From Lysobacterales bacterium CG_4_10_14_3_um_filter_64_11 (GTDB lineage: Bacteria; Pseudomonadota; Gammaproteobacteria; Xanthomonadales; Xanthomonadaceae): a DNA stretch of 18,297 bases. The stretch is taken from contig PFJA01000014.1 in NCBI GenBank assembly GCA_002782905.1, positions 1-18,297 of the forward strand, written 5' to 3'. The number at the start of each line of letters is the position of its first letter. The first letter of the stretch is position 1. Below are positions 15,406 through 18,297 of this stretch, one piece after another. A program made the position numbers and the translations under genes. The notes beneath the pieces were generated by a model. That model saw only the letters and a list, made by a program, of their open reading frames with translations. It had not been told where the DNA came from and did not search any database.

Positions 15406-16130
15406 TGTCCGGGCAACGCGCCGCCATAGGCCCGCTGATTGCCATCATCGGTTGCGATGGTTCGGGCAAGTCCACGGTCAGCGCGGAGGTGCTGGCCTGG
15501 GCCAGCCGTTTCGGGCCGGCAACGGCGGTGCATCTGGGCAAGCAGGCGGGTACCGTCGGCCGCAAGCTCGAACGCTGGCCGCTGGTTGGCGCATGGCTGG
15601 GTCGGGTGATCCAGCGCAAGTCCGACAGCGCCCGGGCGCAGCGTGACAAAAAATCCCCCGGCTTGCTTACCGCGCTGGTGCTTACCGTGTTTTCGTTGCG
15701 TGCGGCGCGCCGTTTTCGGCGGATGCTGGCGGTGCGGCGACAGGGTTTGATCATCATCACCGATCGCTATCCGCAACTGGATGTGCCCGGTTCCTACGAT
15801 GGCACCGGCCTGTCGGTAACGGCCTCGGGTAACCCGATCGTGCGCTGGCTGGCGCGGCGCGAGCGCATCCGCCACGAATGCATGACCCGCCATGTGCCGG
15901 ATCTGGTGTTGCGCCTCAACGTCGATCTCGACACCGCGTGTGCGCGCAAGCCCGATCACCGCCGTGCGTTGCTGGCCGAAAAAATTGCGGCGACACCGCT
16001 GTTGACGTTCAACGGCGCGCCGATCGTCGAACTCGACGCCACCCAGCCGCTCGCTGACGTGCTGGCGGCGGCCCGGGTGGCAGTAAGTCAGACCCTGACC
16101 GCGCACGGGTTCAGCGCGTCGGCGCGTTAA
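15405..16130 (+). CDS. Thymidylate-kinase-like P-loop kinase K3
   Basis: A 241-residue kinase of the same family as K1, K2 and K4. Walker A is GCDGSGKST (16-24), HLGKQAG at 43-49, DRYPQ at 120-124, ARKPDH at 180-185 and FNGAPIVELD at 202-211. It is closest to K4, sharing HLGKQ, YPQLDV and LNVDLD. Residues 85-106 (PGLLTALVLTVFSLRAARRF and on) are a hydrophobic stretch running into Arg-rich sequence. The ATG at 15405 shares its A with the methyltransferase stop TGA; a longer frame to 15207 lies inside the methyltransferase gene and is rejected. Its stop TAA overlaps the stop of the convergent phosphatase by four bases. The coupling suggests the kinase and methyltransferase act on the same compound. 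Confidence 0.88.
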   Translation: MSGQRAAIGPLIAIIGCDGSGKSTVSAEVLAWASRFGPATAVHLGKQAGTVGRKLERWPLVGAWLGRVIQRKSDSARAQRDKKSPGLLTALVLTVFSLRAARRFRRMLAVRRQGLIIITDRYPQLDVPGSYDGTGLSVTASGNPIVRWLARRERIRHECMTRHVPDLVLRLNVDLDTACARKPDHRRALLAEKIAATPLLTFNGAPIVELDATQPLADVLAAARVAVSQTLTAHGFSASAR

Positions 16131-16798
16131 CGCAGCGCGTTCGGCCAGTGGTGTTTCGCCGCCGCAAACCACAGCCATAGCCAGGCACCGCTGATCGCCC
16201 AACTGGCGATCACATCACTCGGGTAATGCACGCCCAGCGCGATGCGTGCCACACCGACCAGCACGGACAAACCGGCGGCGGCGCCATACAATGCGAAACG
16301 GGCGCCACGCTGGCGCAGCAACGGTGCCAGCAACAACGCGATGGCCAGATAGAACAGGGTGCTGTTGAGCGCGTGGCCACTGGGGAAACTGGCTGAACTG
16401 ACCTGATCCAGGTGCGCCACCAGTTGCGGCCGCGGCCGCGCCACCCACTGTTTGATCGCCGACGACAGCAGCATGCCGCTGAGCAGCACGCCGGCCAGCC
16501 ACACGGCGGCGCGCCAGCGGTGCAGCCACACCAGTGCCAGCACGCTCAGCACGGCGATGCCGACCCGTGGCAGCACATCGCCGAACCCGGATGCCGCCAG
16601 CCACCATGAGGTGACCCAGGCTGGGCCGGCAATCAGCGCGCCATGCTCGCGGTCGCGGAACCACAGCAGCAGTGCTTCATCCATGCGCGGCGCGCCATAG
16701 TGGGTCAGCGCGACGCCGCAGGCGACAGTCAGCAGCACAATCAGCAGCGGCAACGCATAGCAGCGGCGACGATCATCACGCGGATGGACGATTGCCAT
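16127..16798 (-). CDS. PAP2-family membrane phosphatase (PAP2-1)
   Basis: A 223-residue integral membrane phosphatase of the PAP2 superfamily, which removes phosphate from phosphatidic acid, undecaprenyl pyrophosphate, lipid A or similar lipids, usually on the periplasmic side. The three motifs are present: KQWVARPRP (K-x6-RP), PSGH in SFPSGHALN, and RIALGVHYPSD (R-x5-H-x3-D). The usual Ser before the last Arg is Ala here. About six hydrophobic spans are seen, the first right after a charged head (HPRDDRRR). The ATG at 16798 has GGGGAG six bases upstream; the frame runs to 17317 but that overlaps the second phosphatase on the other strand. It is divergent from PAP2-2 and converges with K3. 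Confidence 0.9.
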   Translation of the reverse strand: MAIVHPRDDRRRCYALPLLIVLLTVACGVALTHYGAPRMDEALLLWFRDREHGALIAGPAWVTSWWLAASGFGDVLPRVGIAVLSVLALVWLHRWRAAVWLAGVLLSGMLLSSAIKQWVARPRPQLVAHLDQVSSASFPSGHALNSTLFYLAIALLLAPLLRQRGARFALYGAAAGLSVLVGVARIALGVHYPSDVIASWAISGAWLWLWFAAAKHHWPNALR

Positions 16799-16869
16799 GA
16801 AACACTCCCCAAGGCAGGCGCGGGTGGCGGTTGGTGGATGACGGAAGGCGCGTGGTTTGCGGCGAACCG

Positions 16870-16905
16870 GATTTAAGACAGATTTAAGCCGTTGCGGTGT
16901 ACATT
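16870..16905 (+). promoter_or_regulatory. TTTAAG-N5-TTTAAG direct repeat (PmrA-like box) with -10
   Basis: TTTAAG at 16872-16877 and 16883-16888 are separated by five bases; the match extends to GATTTAAG at 16870 and 16881. Two half-sites eleven bases apart fit dimer binding by OmpR-family response regulators, and the sequence is close to the PmrA/BasR box (YTTAAK-N5-YTTAAK as I recall it). TACATT (16900-16905) may be the -10 for PAP2-2. The repeat is 105 bases before the PAP2-2 ATG and about 70 before that of PAP2-1, so it could serve either gene. Confidence 0.55.
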
Positions 16906-16993
16906 GTGTCCGTGCTGCACCGGTAGCGGTCAAGCAATGCGGCAGCTCGCGTCTGGCGCGCATCGCCAGTCGGTTGTTTATAAAGGGAAACCC

Positions 16994-17542
16994 ATGAAAA
17001 CGCGCGCTGCTTCGCTGGTGCTGTTGGTGGGCGCCGTGGCTGCTGTCAATCCGGCAGCGCAGGCCATTGACCGCAACGACTGGGACACTATCAGCAATGT
17101 CGGTGCGTTGACCCTGATGGGTACGGCGTTGGTCGTGCCCACTGCCAAGGGCGACTGGGAAGGGCTGGGCCAGGCGGCGCTCAGCGTCGGCAGTGCCGGT
17201 GCGCTGGCCGAGGTGCTCAAGCAGACCTTCCCCGAGCGGCGCCCGGACAACAGCGACAACAAGAGTTTTCCGTCCGGTCACAGTGCACTGTCGTTCGCCT
17301 CGGCAACCACCCTGCATCGGCGCTACGGCTGGCAGGCCGGGTTGCCGGCCTATGCGGTCGCGACGCTAGTCGGGATCGGCCGCGAGCGTTCCAACGAGCA
17401 CCACTGGTATGACGTGGTGGCTGGCGCTGCGCTGGGCACCGCCAGCGGCTGGCTGTTTACCGATGCCTTCAACGACAAGGTGCGCTTGGTGCCGTGGGCC
17501 GACAGCAAGGGCGGCGGCGTTATCGTGGCAATGACCTGGTAA
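16994..17542 (+). CDS. Exported PAP2-family phosphatase (PAP2-2)
   Basis: A 182-residue PAP2 protein of a different build from PAP2-1. It starts with a clear signal peptide (MKTRAASLVLLVGAVAAV, likely cut after PAAQA near residue 24), so it acts in the periplasm or envelope. Motifs are KQTFPERRP (K-x6-RP), PSGH in SFPSGHSALS, and RERSNEHHWYD (R-x5-H-x3-D). It has fewer and weaker hydrophobic spans than PAP2-1. The end (KVRLVPWADSKGGGVIVAMTW) looks like a strand pair with an aromatic last residue, as in some outer-membrane proteins; that is inference. The ATG at 16994 has AGGGA upstream. K4 follows after a 13-base stem hairpin. Confidence 0.88.
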   Translation: MKTRAASLVLLVGAVAAVNPAAQAIDRNDWDTISNVGALTLMGTALVVPTAKGDWEGLGQAALSVGSAGALAEVLKQTFPERRPDNSDNKSFPSGHSALSFASATTLHRRYGWQAGLPAYAVATLVGIGRERSNEHHWYDVVAGAALGTASGWLFTDAFNDKVRLVPWADSKGGGVIVAMTW

Positions 17543-17579
17543 CACGACAGTCACGCGGCGCTGCAATCATGAACCGCTG

Positions 17580-17614
17580 CACTGCGGCGCCGGCGACCTG
17601 TCGGCGCCGCAGTG
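17580..17614 (+). terminator. Strong 13-base stem hairpin between PAP2-2 and K4
   Basis: CACTGCGGCGCCG (17580-17592) and CGGCGCCGCAGTG (17602-17614) are perfect complements around a nine-base loop. There is no T-run after it, so a classical intrinsic terminator is not met. It could be a terminator of weak type, an attenuator, or an mRNA-stabilising structure that separates expression of PAP2-2 and K4. It is 37 bases after the PAP2-2 stop. Confidence 0.55.
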
Positions 17615-17668
17615 AAGGCGTCCACGCGCGGCATTGCCGCGCCAAACCCATTGAACCGAAGGTGCACA

Positions 17669-18297
17669 GTGTTTGCCATGGACACCACCCGTTTATCGCC
17701 CTTGATCGCCATCGTCGGCTGTGATGGTTCCGGCAAGTCCACGGTGATCGCGGCCGTGGTGGCGTGGGCGAGCCGATTGGCGCCGACCCAGGCGGTGCAC
17801 TTGGGCAAGCAGTCGGGCAATGTGGCGCGTGCGCTGGGGCGGCTGCCATGGCTCGGTGCATTCATCGATCGCCGTATCGCGCACAAGACCGACAAGACCC
17901 GTGCCGAGCGCAACATCAAGGTGCCCGGATTTTTCACCGCGTTGGTGATTTGCCTGTTCTCGCTGCGCCGCGCGTATCGCTACAAATGCATGATGACGCT
18001 GCGCCGGCGCGGCATCGTCGTGGTGTCGGATCGTTACCCGCAACTGGATGTGGCGGGCGCTTACGATGGCCCCGGGTTGTCGGTCGATGCGCCGGGCAAC
18101 GTGGTAGTGCGCTGGATGGCGCGCCGCGAACGCGCGCTGTTTGAGTGGATGACCCATTACCGCCCGGACTTGGTGATACGCCTGAACGTTGATCTTGATG
18201 TGGCATGCGCACGCAAACCCGACCACCGGCGTGAATTGCTGGCGGCCAAGGTTGCCGCCACGCAACAGTTGAAATTCAACGGCGCACCGATCGTCGA
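17669..18297 (+). CDS. Thymidylate-kinase-like P-loop kinase K4 (cut by window end)
   Basis: The first 209 or so residues of a fourth paralogue; the frame is open to the last base. Walker A is GCDGSGKST (17-25), HLGKQSG follows at 44-50, DRYPQ is at 121-125, and LNVDLDVACARKPDH and FNGAPIV are present. By comparison with K3 about 30 residues are missing. I chose the GTG at 17669 (peptide MFAMDTTRL) because GAAGG stands exactly six bases before it. The ATG at 17678 is the alternative but then GAAGG is 15 bases away. It is closest to K3 at about 70 percent DNA identity by eye in the P-loop part, so the pair is an old duplication. It may be co-transcribed with PAP2-2 through the hairpin. Confidence 0.85.
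   Translation, partial: MFAMDTTRLSPLIAIVGCDGSGKSTVIAAVVAWASRLAPTQAVHLGKQSGNVARALGRLPWLGAFIDRRIAHKTDKTRAERNIKVPGFFTALVICLFSLRRAYRYKCMMTLRRRGIVVVSDRYPQLDVAGAYDGPGLSVDAPGNVVVRWMARRERALFEWMTHYRPDLVIRLNVDLDVACARKPDHRRELLAAKVAATQQLKFNGAPIV

Noticed and set aside
16799..17317. Extension of PAP2-1 upstream to 17317.
   Set aside because: The added residues are hydrophilic and lie antisense to PAP2-2; a strong GGGGAG site precedes the ATG at 16798.

Overview
This 18.3 kb window is GC-rich chromosomal DNA from a Gram-negative bacterium. It is most likely a gammaproteobacterium of the Xanthomonadaceae/Rhodanobacteraceae (Lysobacterales) type. I infer this from the protein sequences, the back-to-back speE/speA pair, the ubiK-comM pair, and the GGGAC-rich intergenic repeats. 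No plasmid, phage or transposase gene is visible, and I saw no rRNA, tRNA or CRISPR array.

Layout. Positions 1-551 hold no gene, only hairpins and one copy of a dispersed repeat. A small GNAT acetyltransferase (552-1004, +) converges on a leftward row of four genes that may be one operon: ubiK (6531-6265), comM (6255-4729), a CvrA/NhaP2-type antiporter (4650-2851) and a second antiporter of the CPA1/NhaP type with a TrkA-N-like tail (2795-1008). Divergent from ubiK is a nitrogen-uptake pair, amtB (6751-8085) then a PII gene (8149-8487). It ends in a hairpin terminator that overlaps the end of speE. speE (9384-8524, -) and speA (9491-11377, +) are divergent and together cover two steps of polyamine synthesis. 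Positions 11378-11803 hold a second, inverted copy of the dispersed repeat. Then comes a beta-hydroxyacid dehydrogenase (11804-12658, +).

The right third (12824 to the end) is the unusual part. Four paralogous P-loop kinases, distantly like thymidylate kinase, lie within 5.5 kb: K1 and K2 on the minus strand, K3 and K4 on the plus strand, K4 cut by the window end. They are interleaved with an ICMT/PEMT-type membrane methyltransferase, whose stop codon overlaps the start of K3, and with two PAP2-family phosphatases transcribed away from each other. The short region between the phosphatases carries a perfect TTTAAG-N5-TTTAAG direct repeat. This looks like a site for an OmpR-family response regulator such as PmrA/BasR, which controls envelope lipid modification in other bacteria.

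Kinases, phosphatases and a lipid-type methyltransferase together suggest a pathway that adds, removes or caps phosphate on an envelope lipid or polyprenyl carrier. That function is inference; the sequence shows the families, the coupling and the regulatory repeat, not the substrate. The cluster probably continues past the right edge.
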